Assembly (NCBI GenBank): GCA_913041775.1
Contig: CAJWJW010000041.1
Coordinates: forward strand, 1-9,504
Length of the DNA: 9,504 nt
Reading direction: 5' to 3'
Source of the DNA: an uncultured Flavobacteriales bacterium
GTDB lineage: Bacteria; Bacteroidota; Bacteroidia; Flavobacteriales; UBA7430
In this document: positions 1-6,755 of the stretch, one piece after another
Numbering within the stretch: position 1 is the first letter of the stretch
Layout of the letters: the number at the start of each line of letters is the position of its first letter
Position numbers and translations under genes: made by a program
Notes under the pieces: model-generated
Databases searched by the model: none
Seen by the model: only the letters and a program-made list of their open reading frames with translations
Told to the model about the DNA's origin: nothing

Positions 1-1
1 T

Positions 2-2287
2 GAAGTACTTACTTGCGAACAACATCCTAATGCCGATAGACTTCGAAAGACTACTGTAGATGTAGGTTCTGAAATCTTAGAGATAGTTTGTGGTGCTCCA
101 AATATAGAAGCTGGCCAAAAAGTTGTTGTGGCTATAGTAGGAACACTTTTATACGATGATAAGGGCGAGTCGTTTAAAATTAAAAAAGGTAAGATTCGTG
201 GTGAAGTTTCATTGGGTATGATTTGTGGCTCGGACGAAATTGGTTTGGGTGGTGAGCATGATGGAATTATGGTTTTAAATCCCGACACTAAAAATGGAAC
301 TCCTGCGAGCGAATATTTCAAATTAGAATCAGATACCGTTTTTGAAATTGGTTTAACTCCTAATCGCTCCGATGCAATGGGTCATTTAGGCGTTGCTTTA
401 GATTTACGTGCTGGATTGGCTGCTCATGGAACAAAATTAGAATTGTGTAGGCCAACTTTAGAAGCGTTTAAAATTGACAATACAAATCTCACTATAGATG
501 TAACCGTTACAGATTCGGAATTGTGCCCACGTTATGCTGGACTTACAATTTCAGATATTACGGTAGCCGAATCTCCAGAATGGTTGCGTAAAAGGTTAGA
601 AGCTTTGGGTTTAAGTCATGTAAATAATATAGTTGATATTACAAACTATGTTTTACACGAAACAGGAAATCCATTACATGCTTTTGATGCAGCTAAAATA
701 AAAGGCAATAAAATCACGGTTAAAACCACTAATCAAGATACTATATTCACTTCATTAGATGAAGTTGAACGTAAATTGAATGCAGAAGATTTAATGATTT
801 GCAACTCAGAGCATGCAATGTCCATTGCTGGTGTTTTTGGAGGTTTAGAATCGGGAGTGAGTTCAAGTACGACTTCAATCTTTTTAGAAGCGGCATATTT
901 TAATCCTATTTCAGTTCGTAAAACTGCCAAACACCACGCATTAAATACCGATGCATCTTTCCGTTTCGAAAGAAGTGTAAACCCTAATACAGTTGTTTGG
1001 GCTCTTAAACGTGCGGCTTTATTAATTAAGCAAATTGCAGGCGGTTCTATAAGTTCCGATTTAGTAGATATTTACCCAAACCCAATAGAACATTTTAAAG
1101 TTGATTTCTCTTACGATAAATGCGATCGTTTAATTGGTCAAGCTTTAAATAGAGATACTATCAAAGAAATACTCGCTAATTTAGAAATTGATATACTCGA
1201 GGAATCAGACGAGAAATTGCTTTTGTCTGTTCCACCTTACCGTGCAGATGTCCAAAGAGAAGTTGATGTAATAGAAGAGATACTCCGTATTTATGGCTAT
1301 AATAATATAGGTATGACTGGGCGTATTAATGCCTCTTTATCTATCAATCCTAAGCCTGATGCTCATAAGGTTCAAGAACGAGTTTCTGAACTTTTAACTT
1401 CAAATGGTTTTCACGAAGGTATGTGTAACTCTCTTACGAAGGCTTCGTTTACCGATGGTATAGATTCTTTTAAGAAAGAAGCGCAGGTTGTGTTGCTAAA
1501 TCCTTTAAGTCAGGACTTAAATGCTATGAGACAAAGCTTATTGTTTGGTGGGTTAGAGAGTCTGGCTTATAATATAAACAGAAAAGTATCGGATGTTTTT
1601 CTCTATGAATTCGGGAAAACCTACAATAAATTTGGAGATGATTATCACGAGGAGCGCCGTTTAGCTCTTTGGCTTAGTGGAAAAAAACACGAAGCTAGCT
1701 GGAGTTCATCTAAAGATAAAGTAGACTTCTTTTACCTTAAAGGTATCGTAGAGAAACTACTTCAAAGACTAGGCTTAAATACGGGTATTTCTGTTAATCC
1801 AATACAGTCAGACCTATTCTCTCAAGGTTTAGCTTATAAAATTAGAAAAAAGAAAGTTTTAGAAGTTGGTTCTGTTCGCACATCGATACTAAAATCTAGT
1901 GGTATAAAACAAGAAGTATTCTATGCCGATATAAATTGGGATGCAATACTCGAATTGTTAATAGACCAAAAAACCAAGTATAAGGAGGTTTCTAAATTCC
2001 CTGAAGTACGAAGAGATTTGGCTTTATTAGTAGATAATGAAGTATTGTTCTCCGAATTGCAAAGTATTGCTTTACGTACAGATAAACACTTATTAAAAGA
2101 GGTGAGCCTATTTGATGTTTATCAAGGCGATAAAGTTGCAGAAGGAAAAAAATCCTATGCTTTAAGTTTTTTGTTTAGAGATGAAGAAAAAACACTTACT
2201 GACAAAGTGGTAGACAAGGCTATTTTGAAAATATTTAAATCTTTAGAGCACCAGCTAAAAGCGGAGCTTAGAGATGGAACTTTATAG
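2..2287 (+). CDS. pheT: Phenylalanine--tRNA ligase beta subunit (5'-partial)
   Basis: This is the beta subunit of the cytoplasmic alpha2-beta2 phenylalanyl-tRNA synthetase, which charges tRNA-Phe together with PheS. The frame is open from base 2 and already reads tRNA-binding OB-fold sequence there (EVLTCEQHPNADRL, then EIVCGAPNIEAGQKV). The gene therefore continues left of the window, and the in-frame GTG at 128 is an internal valine, not the start. Visible domains in order are: the EMAP-like tRNA-binding domain to about base 330 (GLGGEHDGIMVL); the B3/B4 editing domain (VDITNYVLHETGNPLHAFD near 630-690, TDASFRFERSVNP near 940-985); the B5 domain (PPYRADVQREVDVIEEILRIYGY near 1230-1305); the inactive synthetase-like core; and the C-terminal FDX-ACB anticodon-binding domain (about 1970-2275, KFPEVRRDLALLV). 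About 761 residues are present against roughly 800 for the family, so some 40-50 N-terminal residues are missing. It ends 35 bp before clpX with no terminator between them. Confidence 0.97.
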   Translation, partial: EVLTCEQHPNADRLRKTTVDVGSEILEIVCGAPNIEAGQKVVVAIVGTLLYDDKGESFKIKKGKIRGEVSLGMICGSDEIGLGGEHDGIMVLNPDTKNGTPASEYFKLESDTVFEIGLTPNRSDAMGHLGVALDLRAGLAAHGTKLELCRPTLEAFKIDNTNLTIDVTVTDSELCPRYAGLTISDITVAESPEWLRKRLEALGLSHVNNIVDITNYVLHETGNPLHAFDAAKIKGNKITVKTTNQDTIFTSLDEVERKLNAEDLMICNSEHAMSIAGVFGGLESGVSSSTTSIFLEAAYFNPISVRKTAKHHALNTDASFRFERSVNPNTVVWALKRAALLIKQIAGGSISSDLVDIYPNPIEHFKVDFSYDKCDRLIGQALNRDTIKEILANLEIDILEESDEKLLLSVPPYRADVQREVDVIEEILRIYGYNNIGMTGRINASLSINPKPDAHKVQERVSELLTSNGFHEGMCNSLTKASFTDGIDSFKKEAQVVLLNPLSQDLNAMRQSLLFGGLESLAYNINRKVSDVFLYEFGKTYNKFGDDYHEERRLALWLSGKKHEASWSSSKDKVDFFYLKGIVEKLLQRLGLNTGISVNPIQSDLFSQGLAYKIRKKKVLEVGSVRTSILKSSGIKQEVFYADINWDAILELLIDQKTKYKEVSKFPEVRRDLALLVDNEVLFSELQSIALRTDKHLLKEVSLFDVYQGDKVAEGKKSYALSFLFRDEEKTLTDKVVDKAILKIFKSLEHQLKAELRDGTL

Positions 2288-2322
2288 AACAAGCTCTAAT
2301 ATAGCTTAATAGATATTCGATT

Positions 2323-3555
2323 ATGGAAGATCAAGGAACTAATTGTTCATTTTGTGGACGTAGTAAGCAAGAGACAGATGTTTTAATTGCTGGTACTACT
2401 GGTCATATATGTAATTTGTGTATTAGTCAGGCACACGATATTATCACAGAAGAAATGGAGCATACAACGCGCGAAAATCTTGAAGAAGATTTAACGCTAT
2501 TAAAACCCATTGAAATAAAAGAACACTTAGATGGATTTGTGATTGGGCAGGATCATGCTAAAAAAGTTCTAGCTGTAGCCGTTTACAATCACTATAAAAG
2601 ATTGTTGCAAGAAGGTTCAAAAGATCAGGAGGTAGAAATTGAAAAATCGAATATCATCATGGTTGGTAAAACGGGAACCGGAAAAACTCTTTTGGCTCGT
2701 TCTATTGCCAAAATGCTCAATGTTCCTTTCACAATAGTAGATGCAACTGTTCTTACAGAAGCTGGTTATGTTGGAGAGGATGTCGAAGGTATTCTATCGC
2801 GTTTATTACAAGCGTGCGATTTTGATGTTGAACTTGCCGAACGCGGAATTGTATTTATCGACGAAATAGATAAAATTGCACGTAAAAGTGACAATCCTTC
2901 TATTACAAGAGATGTTTCTGGTGAAGGAGTGCAACAAGCAATGCTAAAACTTCTAGAAGGAACTGTTGTTAATGTTCCTCCACAAGGAGGTCGTAAGCAT
3001 CCAGATCAAAAGTATATAAAAGTAAACACAAAAAATATTTTATTTATTTGCGGTGGAGCATTTGATGGAATCGAGCGTCACATCAGAAATAGATTAAATA
3101 CCAATGCACTCGGGTTTGGAAATGCTACAGACGAGCAAGTAGATGAAACCAATTTGTTGCAATATATTTCTCCCCAAGATGTGAAAAGTTTTGGTATTAT
3201 CCCAGAGTTAATTGGTCGTTTACCTGTACTTACACATTTAAATCCTTTAGATAAAAAGGCGCTTAGAGCTATTCTTACAGAGCCCAAAAACTCATTAATC
3301 AAACAGTATATAAAATTGTTTGCAATGGATGATGTTACACTCAAAATAGAAGACCATGTTTACGAGTTAATTGTAGACAAAGCAGAAGAGTTTAAGTTGG
3401 GAGCAAGAGGATTGCGTTCTATTTGTGAAGCTATTATGGTAGATGCAATGTTCGAATTCCCATCTTCTGAAGAAAAAGAATTTGTAATTACCAAAGCATA
3501 CGCCGAAGAAAAATTGTCTCATAAAAAATTAAGACAACTAAGAGCAGTTAGCTAA
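2323..3555 (+). CDS. clpX: ATP-dependent Clp protease ATP-binding subunit ClpX
   Basis: ClpX is a hexameric AAA+ unfoldase that recognises tagged or damaged proteins and threads them into the ClpP peptidase. All 410 residues are present, a normal length. The N-terminal zinc-binding domain has C8/C11 and C30/C33. The AAA+ core shows Walker A GKTGTGKT (115-122), the pore loop GYVG (148-151), Walker B IVFIDE (D180, E181), the RKH pore-entry loop (224-226), a ClpP-docking loop LGF (263-265), an arginine finger in ELIGRLPV (R299) and sensor 2 GARG (R362). All functional elements are therefore intact, and the LGF loop argues that it works with a ClpP encoded elsewhere. The first Walker A variable position is K where proline is common (GPTGxGKT). 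The ATG at 2323 places the zinc domain correctly, and its leader is A/T-rich without a Shine-Dalgarno site. The gene lies between pheT and folK (8 bp gap), probably co-transcribed; clpP is not adjacent. Confidence 0.98.
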   Translation: MEDQGTNCSFCGRSKQETDVLIAGTTGHICNLCISQAHDIITEEMEHTTRENLEEDLTLLKPIEIKEHLDGFVIGQDHAKKVLAVAVYNHYKRLLQEGSKDQEVEIEKSNIIMVGKTGTGKTLLARSIAKMLNVPFTIVDATVLTEAGYVGEDVEGILSRLLQACDFDVELAERGIVFIDEIDKIARKSDNPSITRDVSGEGVQQAMLKLLEGTVVNVPPQGGRKHPDQKYIKVNTKNILFICGGAFDGIERHIRNRLNTNALGFGNATDEQVDETNLLQYISPQDVKSFGIIPELIGRLPVLTHLNPLDKKALRAILTEPKNSLIKQYIKLFAMDDVTLKIEDHVYELIVDKAEEFKLGARGLRSICEAIMVDAMFEFPSSEEKEFVITKAYAEEKLSHKKLRQLRAVS

Positions 3556-3563
3556 GTCGTTTT

Positions 3564-4073
3564 ATGAAGAATAAAGTTTTAATAAGCTTAGGTTCCAACA
3601 AAGGAAACCGAAAACTGAATTTAGAAGAAGCGATTCTTCAAATCCTAAATCTTTTGGGCGAAGTAATTGCAATTTCTCCGATCTACGAGTCTCCTTCTTG
3701 GGGTTATGAAGACGATGCTTATTTGAATAATGTAATTTGCTTGGATACAGATATTGAGCCTATTAAATTAATGGATGCTCTATTAAATATTGAAAATAGC
3801 TTAGGTAGATTGAGAACGACAAATTCTTCTTATGAAGCTAGAGAAATAGATTTAGACATTATTCTTATTGAAGGTTTGATTATTGAACATCCGAAACTTG
3901 AGGTACCACATCCACGGATGAGTTTAAGAAAGTTTGTGCTTCAACCTTTAGTTGATATTGCACCCAATTGGATCCATGAATCAATGCAAATCCGAATGAG
4001 TGAATTGCTTTTAAAATGCGTAGACCAGTCTGAAATAAAATTATATGGAAGCATATCCTTATATAGTCGTTGA
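3564..4073 (+). CDS. folK: 2-amino-4-hydroxy-6-hydroxymethyldihydropteridine diphosphokinase (HPPK)
   Basis: HPPK transfers pyrophosphate from ATP to 6-hydroxymethyl-7,8-dihydropterin, the step before dihydropteroate synthase in folate synthesis. The 169-residue protein shows the family signatures in order: LISLGSNKGNR at the N-terminus (6-16), the substrate-loop region SPIYESPSWGYEDDAYLNNV (38-57), NSLGRLR (78-84), the metal-binding motif REIDLDIIL (D96 and D98 are the expected Mg2+ ligands), and PHPRMSLRKFVLQPLVDIAP (115-134). Length is typical of a stand-alone HPPK with a short C-terminal tail. The ATG at 3564 lies 8 bp after the clpX stop, and the last 29 bp overlap the start of the deoxynucleoside kinase in another frame, so translation of the two genes is probably coupled. 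Assignment is firm; activity is inferred from the intact motifs. Confidence 0.95.
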   Translation: MKNKVLISLGSNKGNRKLNLEEAILQILNLLGEVIAISPIYESPSWGYEDDAYLNNVICLDTDIEPIKLMDALLNIENSLGRLRTTNSSYEAREIDLDIILIEGLIIEHPKLEVPHPRMSLRKFVLQPLVDIAPNWIHESMQIRMSELLLKCVDQSEIKLYGSISLYSR

Positions 4074-4680
4074 AGGAAATATAGGCTCCGGGAAAACATC
4101 CTTGGTGACTAAATTATCCGCTCATATAAATGCTAGGCCTTTTTACGAAGCCTTTTCTGAAAACCCTTTTCTACCAAAGTTTTACGCCGATCCTGAGAAG
4201 TATGCTTTCCCTTTGGAATTGTCTTTTTTAGCTGAGAGATACAACCAATTAAAAAAGGAGCTAAATACCCAAGATCTATTTCACGAAACAATTATCTCTG
4301 ATTATTATTTATCCAAGTCCTTAATCTTTGCTGAAATTAATCTTCCTGAAGATGAATTCTCTTTGTACAAGAATCTATTTTCAATCATTCATCAAAAACT
4401 ACCCAAGCCTAATCTTTATATTTATTTGTATTCGGATATAGATCGTTTACAAGAGAATATTAAAAATAGAGGTAGAGCATATGAAATGAAAATTGAGGAT
4501 TCCTATTTAGATAAGATACAAAAGAGTTATATCGCATTCATGAACCAAGAAGATGGTTTCCCTATCTTATTGATAAATACCACTAAACTCGATTTTGTGA
4601 GCTCTGATGAAGACTTTAATTTAATAATAAGGTGTCTAAATAAAAAACACCATAAAGGAATGCATAGAATAAACTTGTAG
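4045..4680 (+). CDS. Deoxynucleoside kinase (dNK/dGK-dCK family)
   Basis: This is a P-loop kinase of the deoxynucleoside kinase family, which phosphorylates salvaged deoxynucleosides to 5'-monophosphates using ATP in the cytoplasm. The 211 residues show the P-loop GNIGSGKT (11-18), an ENPFLPKFYADPEKYAFPLELSFL-type substrate-site region (39-62, typical of the family), ISDYYLSKSLIFA (84-96) in the place of the family's DRS-type motif, and an arginine-rich LID RGRAYEMKIEDSYL (142-154). The DY form of the middle motif resembles bacterial dAK/dGK-like enzymes, but base specificity cannot be read from sequence alone, so I give no symbol. The start is forced: the first strand and P-loop begin within ten residues of ATG 4045 and no later methionine would keep them, so the 29-bp overlap with folK is real. 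The last leucine codon (TTG, 4675-4677) also supplies the -33 element of the following promoter. Confidence 0.9.
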   Translation: MEAYPYIVVEGNIGSGKTSLVTKLSAHINARPFYEAFSENPFLPKFYADPEKYAFPLELSFLAERYNQLKKELNTQDLFHETIISDYYLSKSLIFAEINLPEDEFSLYKNLFSIIHQKLPKPNLYIYLYSDIDRLQENIKNRGRAYEMKIEDSYLDKIQKSYIAFMNQEDGFPILLINTTKLDFVSSDEDFNLIIRCLNKKHHKGMHRINL

Positions 4681-4703
4681 TTAAGTGCAATTTCTTATAT
4701 TTG
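4675..4703 (+). promoter_or_regulatory. Bacteroidota-type promoter of the ompA-family gene
   Basis: A -33 element CTTG/TTG (TTG at 4675-4677) is followed by an 18-bp spacer and a perfect -7 element TATATTTG (4696-4703), matching the known Bacteroidota consensus TTG/TTTG then TAnnTTTG. The -33 element is the last sense codon of the upstream kinase. Transcription would start near 4708-4711, leaving a leader of about 65 nt. A consensus promoter fits the abundance expected of a major outer membrane protein. The transcription start is inferred. Confidence 0.78.
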
Positions 4704-4710
4704 CTTCGGC

Positions 4711-4724
4711 CTATCGAACGATAG
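4711..4724 (+). promoter_or_regulatory. Short hairpin at the 5' end of the ompA-family leader
   Basis: CTATC, a GAAC loop and GATAG form a perfect 5-bp stem with a tetranucleotide loop (the C and G of the loop could also pair). It begins about eight bases after the -7 element, so it would fold at the extreme 5' end of the transcript. Hairpins at this place can protect an mRNA from 5' decay, but this role is inferred. The rest of the leader is A/T-rich and runs to the ATG at 4774 without a Shine-Dalgarno site. Confidence 0.45.
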
Positions 4725-4773
4725 AGCGTCACTTAATTAACGACTTAGATAATTAAATCCTAAAATTAAACAC

Positions 4774-6054
4774 ATGATTAACTTAAAGAACCTAGCTCTA
4801 GCATCTTTGTTTGTTACAACAAGTGCTTTTGCTCAAGACGGAGGCCTTAAGGGCTTAGTGTTAGACAATGCATCTGTTGGTGTAAATTTTGGGGCACTGA
4901 GATATATTTCTGCAGACAGCAATATGGATTTATCTTTTGGCTTAACTTATACTAAACAAATTAATGCTGTAATAGGACTTCAAGCAGGTGTTTTAAGTGG
5001 TGCTTTATCAAATGAAGCAGAATCTTTAGACTTTAATGCATTAACTCTTAAAGGACTTATTAATTTAGCAAACCTTTCTGTTGGATCTTCTTCAAGTGCC
5101 AAGATTTATTTTTCTGGTGGTGTTAGTGTAATGTCCTTTGATATTGGCAGAGCAGTTATACCTATTGTCGGAACTGGATTGAAATACGCATTCAATAACA
5201 ATATTGATTTAGATCTTTCTGCAGCTATTGGGTCTACTCCTTTTACAGGAGATGATATATCTACTCACTTAATTTCAAGCGTAGGCGTTAATTATAGATT
5301 TACTAAAAAAGAAGTTGCTGTAGAATGGAATAACCCATTAGACGCTATGTATGGAGATATTGCTACTGTGAAAACAGAAATCGAAGGTCTTTCTAACGAT
5401 ACTGATGGTGATGGTGTCGCTGATGCTTTTGATGGAGATAACAATACTCCAGAAGGTGTTGCTGTTGACGGTAAAGGAAATGCTTTAGATGTAGATATGG
5501 ATGGAATAGCTGATTATGCTGATGAAGATCCATTTACTGCTCGTGGTGTTCAAGTTGATGCTAATGGTCGTGAGCTAGATAGTGATAAAGATGGAGTAGC
5601 TAACTCTCTTGATGTTGAGCCAAACACTGAGTCTGGTGCTACTGTAAACTTCCAAGGTAAAGAGATTAGAGGTGCTAAAGGTGCATTTATGCCTGCTGTT
5701 TACTTCGACTTTAACTCTGCTAAAGTTTCTTACGCTAATTACGAAAGACTAGCTGCTGTAGCTTCATTGTTACAAGCTAACCCAAAATATAAATTAAACG
5801 TTATCGGTTATGCTGATGCTGTAGGTAATTCTGCAAATAACCATAAAATTGCTTTACGTAGAGCAAATGCTGTTGTAGATGCTTTATCTTCTATGTTTAG
5901 TATTGATGCTTCTCGTTTAACTGCTTCTTCTAAAGGTGAAGATGCACCTTTAGCAAACGAATCTGTGAAAGTTACAGAGACTACTGCTGATGGTCAAGTT
6001 ATTTCAAACAACTTAACTAGAATGAACCGTCGTGTTGAATTCGTAATTGAGTAG
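4774..6054 (+). CDS. OmpA-family outer membrane protein with thrombospondin type 3 repeats
   Basis: The protein likely anchors the outer membrane to peptidoglycan. Its 426 residues start with a signal peptide (MINLKNLALASLFVTTSAFA, cleavage expected A20/Q21), followed by an N-terminal beta-barrel of about 155 residues with alternating hydrophobic strands (22-176). Next come three consecutive 30-residue thrombospondin type 3 calcium-binding repeats (206-295) with DxDxDG cores at D209, D239 and D269. The C-terminal OmpA domain (about 306-426) has VYFDFNSAKV, GYADAVGN (D348) and ALRRANAVV (R363), the usual diaminopimelate-binding Asp and Arg, and ends MNRRVEFVIE. A short insertion (about 397-412) separates GEDAPLA from the final strand. 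Codons GCT, GGT, GTT and CGT dominate more than in neighbouring genes, a sign of high expression. It has its own promoter and a strong terminator, so it is monocistronic. No standard gene name is given because Bacteroidota carry many paralogues. Confidence 0.93.
   Translation: MINLKNLALASLFVTTSAFAQDGGLKGLVLDNASVGVNFGALRYISADSNMDLSFGLTYTKQINAVIGLQAGVLSGALSNEAESLDFNALTLKGLINLANLSVGSSSSAKIYFSGGVSVMSFDIGRAVIPIVGTGLKYAFNNNIDLDLSAAIGSTPFTGDDISTHLISSVGVNYRFTKKEVAVEWNNPLDAMYGDIATVKTEIEGLSNDTDGDGVADAFDGDNNTPEGVAVDGKGNALDVDMDGIADYADEDPFTARGVQVDANGRELDSDKDGVANSLDVEPNTESGATVNFQGKEIRGAKGAFMPAVYFDFNSAKVSYANYERLAAVASLLQANPKYKLNVIGYADAVGNSANNHKIALRRANAVVDALSSMFSIDASRLTASSKGEDAPLANESVKVTETTADGQVISNNLTRMNRRVEFVIE
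5389..5658 (+). repeat. Three in-frame 90-bp (30-residue) TSP3 repeats
   Basis: Three tandem units encode residues 206-235, 236-265 and 266-295 of the OmpA-family protein. Each has the pattern xxxDxDxDGvAdxxDxxPxTxxGvxVdxxG, with the DxDG core recurring exactly every 30 residues. The DNA has diverged between units, so the register is held at protein level. Such repeats are known to bind Ca2+ and form a stiff linker between the barrel and the peptidoglycan-binding domain. Confidence 0.85.
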
Positions 6055-6064
6055 TTTTACAGTT

Positions 6065-6117
6065 AATAGATATAAAAAAAAAGGCTTCCATATGGAAGCC
6101 TTTTTTTTATATCTATT
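6065..6117. terminator. Bidirectional intrinsic terminator between convergent genes
   Basis: The core GGCTTCCATATGGAAGCC (6083-6100) is a perfect palindrome flanked by nine A's on the left (6074-6082) and eight T's on the right (6101-6108). The symmetry continues outward as AATAGATAT (6065-6073) against ATATCTATT (6109-6117), with only one unpaired A. On either strand the RNA forms a GC-rich stem followed by a U tract, so it can end both the ompA-family transcript (stop at 6054) and the converging methyltransferase transcript (stop at 6148). Confidence 0.92.
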
Positions 6118-6147
6118 TTTTATGCTTGGAGTGAGTTTCTTCTAATG

Positions 6148-6678
6148 CTAAGATCTAAAACCTCTAGACATCTCCCAAAGTACAATACCCGCACTAACTG
6201 CAACGTTTAATGAATGTTTTGTTCCTAGCTGAGGAATCTCTATACAATTGTCACATTTGTCAATTACTTCCTGTTGTACTCCTTTTACTTCATTTCCAAA
6301 AAAAACTGCTATTTTAGGGTATTTTGACCCATCGAATTTATTAAGCATTACACTGTTCTTAGCTTGCTCTATTGCTAAGCAATAATTGCCTTCAGATTGT
6401 AATTTAGTAACACATTCTATAGTGTTATCCATGTATTCCCATTCAACAGACTCTGTTGCACCTAGTGCTGTTTTATGAATGTCTCTATTTGGTGGTTGTG
6501 CAGTAATTCCACACAAGTAGATTTTCTCTAATAAGAATGCATCCGAAGTACGAAAAACTGAACCTATATTATTCAGACTCCTAATATTGTCTAGTACCAC
6601 AATTATGGGTAGTTTTTCTACCTGCTTAAACTCATCAACACTAAGTCTATTTAGTTCGCTATTTTTTAATTTTCTCAT
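6148..6678 (-). CDS. SpoU/TrmH-family RNA 2'-O-methyltransferase
   Basis: A SPOUT-class methyltransferase that transfers a methyl group from S-adenosylmethionine to a ribose 2'-OH of tRNA or rRNA. The 176 residues carry all three SpoU motifs: NIGSVFRTSDA (37-47, with the catalytic-type arginine R43), FFGNEVKGV (126-134, E130), and IEIPQLGTKHSLNVAVSAGI (146-165, S156-L157-N158), which form the trefoil knot and cofactor pocket. Apart from about 22 N-terminal residues, it is only the catalytic domain, without the extra RNA-binding domain of RlmB or TsnR, so it resembles minimal TrmH/TrmL-like proteins. The RNA target cannot be told from sequence. The ATG (complement of 6676-6678) gives a complete family-length protein. 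The gene is convergent with the ompA-family gene and divergent from mutS, so it is probably transcribed alone. Confidence 0.92.
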   Translation of the reverse strand: MRKLKNSELNRLSVDEFKQVEKLPIIVVLDNIRSLNNIGSVFRTSDAFLLEKIYLCGITAQPPNRDIHKTALGATESVEWEYMDNTIECVTKLQSEGNYCLAIEQAKNSVMLNKFDGSKYPKIAVFFGNEVKGVQQEVIDKCDNCIEIPQLGTKHSLNVAVSAGIVLWEMSRGFRS

Positions 6679-6690
6679 CCGCTAGTCGTA

Positions 6691-6720
6691 CAGAATTAAT
6701 ATCTTAGTCCTTTGTTCAAA
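6691..6720 (-). promoter_or_regulatory. Candidate promoter of the SpoU/TrmH-family gene
   Basis: Read on the - strand, TTTG (6720-6717), an 18-bp spacer and TAATTCTG (6698-6691) match the Bacteroidota consensus TTTG...TAnnTTTG with one mismatch and with the same spacing as the two better promoters in this window. Transcription would start only about 5-8 bases before the ATG at 6678, so the leader would be nearly absent. That makes this a tentative call. Confidence 0.4.
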
Positions 6721-6755
6721 ACGAATGCAAATTAACCATTATAATAGCAATACCC

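Noticed and set aside
128..130. GTG as the start codon of pheT
   Set aside because: The same frame is open back to base 2 and encodes conserved tRNA-binding-domain sequence, so the GTG is an internal valine codon of a gene cut by the window edge.
733..930. 65-codon open frame on the - strand inside pheT
   Set aside because: It lies wholly antisense to well-conserved PheT sequence, resembles no known family and has no promoter of its own.
2291..2307. Small inverted repeat AAGCT/AGCTT between pheT and clpX as a terminator or attenuator
   Set aside because: The stem is only 5 bp, AT-containing, has a 7-base loop and lacks a following T tract.
3078..3344. 88-codon open frame on the - strand inside clpX
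   Set aside because: It is antisense to the conserved ClpX core, with no recognisable domain or promoter; it is a by-product of codon usage on the coding strand.
6728..6735. TTAATTTG on the - strand as the -7 element of the methyltransferase gene
   Set aside because: No TTG/TTTG lies 17-20 bp upstream of it on that strand; the candidate at 6691-6720 fits better.
6740..6745. TATAAT upstream of mutS as a sigma70-type -10 box
   Set aside because: Bacteroidota promoters use TAnnTTTG, no TTGACA-like -35 is present at the right distance, and the site is only about 10 bases from the start codon. It is more likely AT-rich chance.
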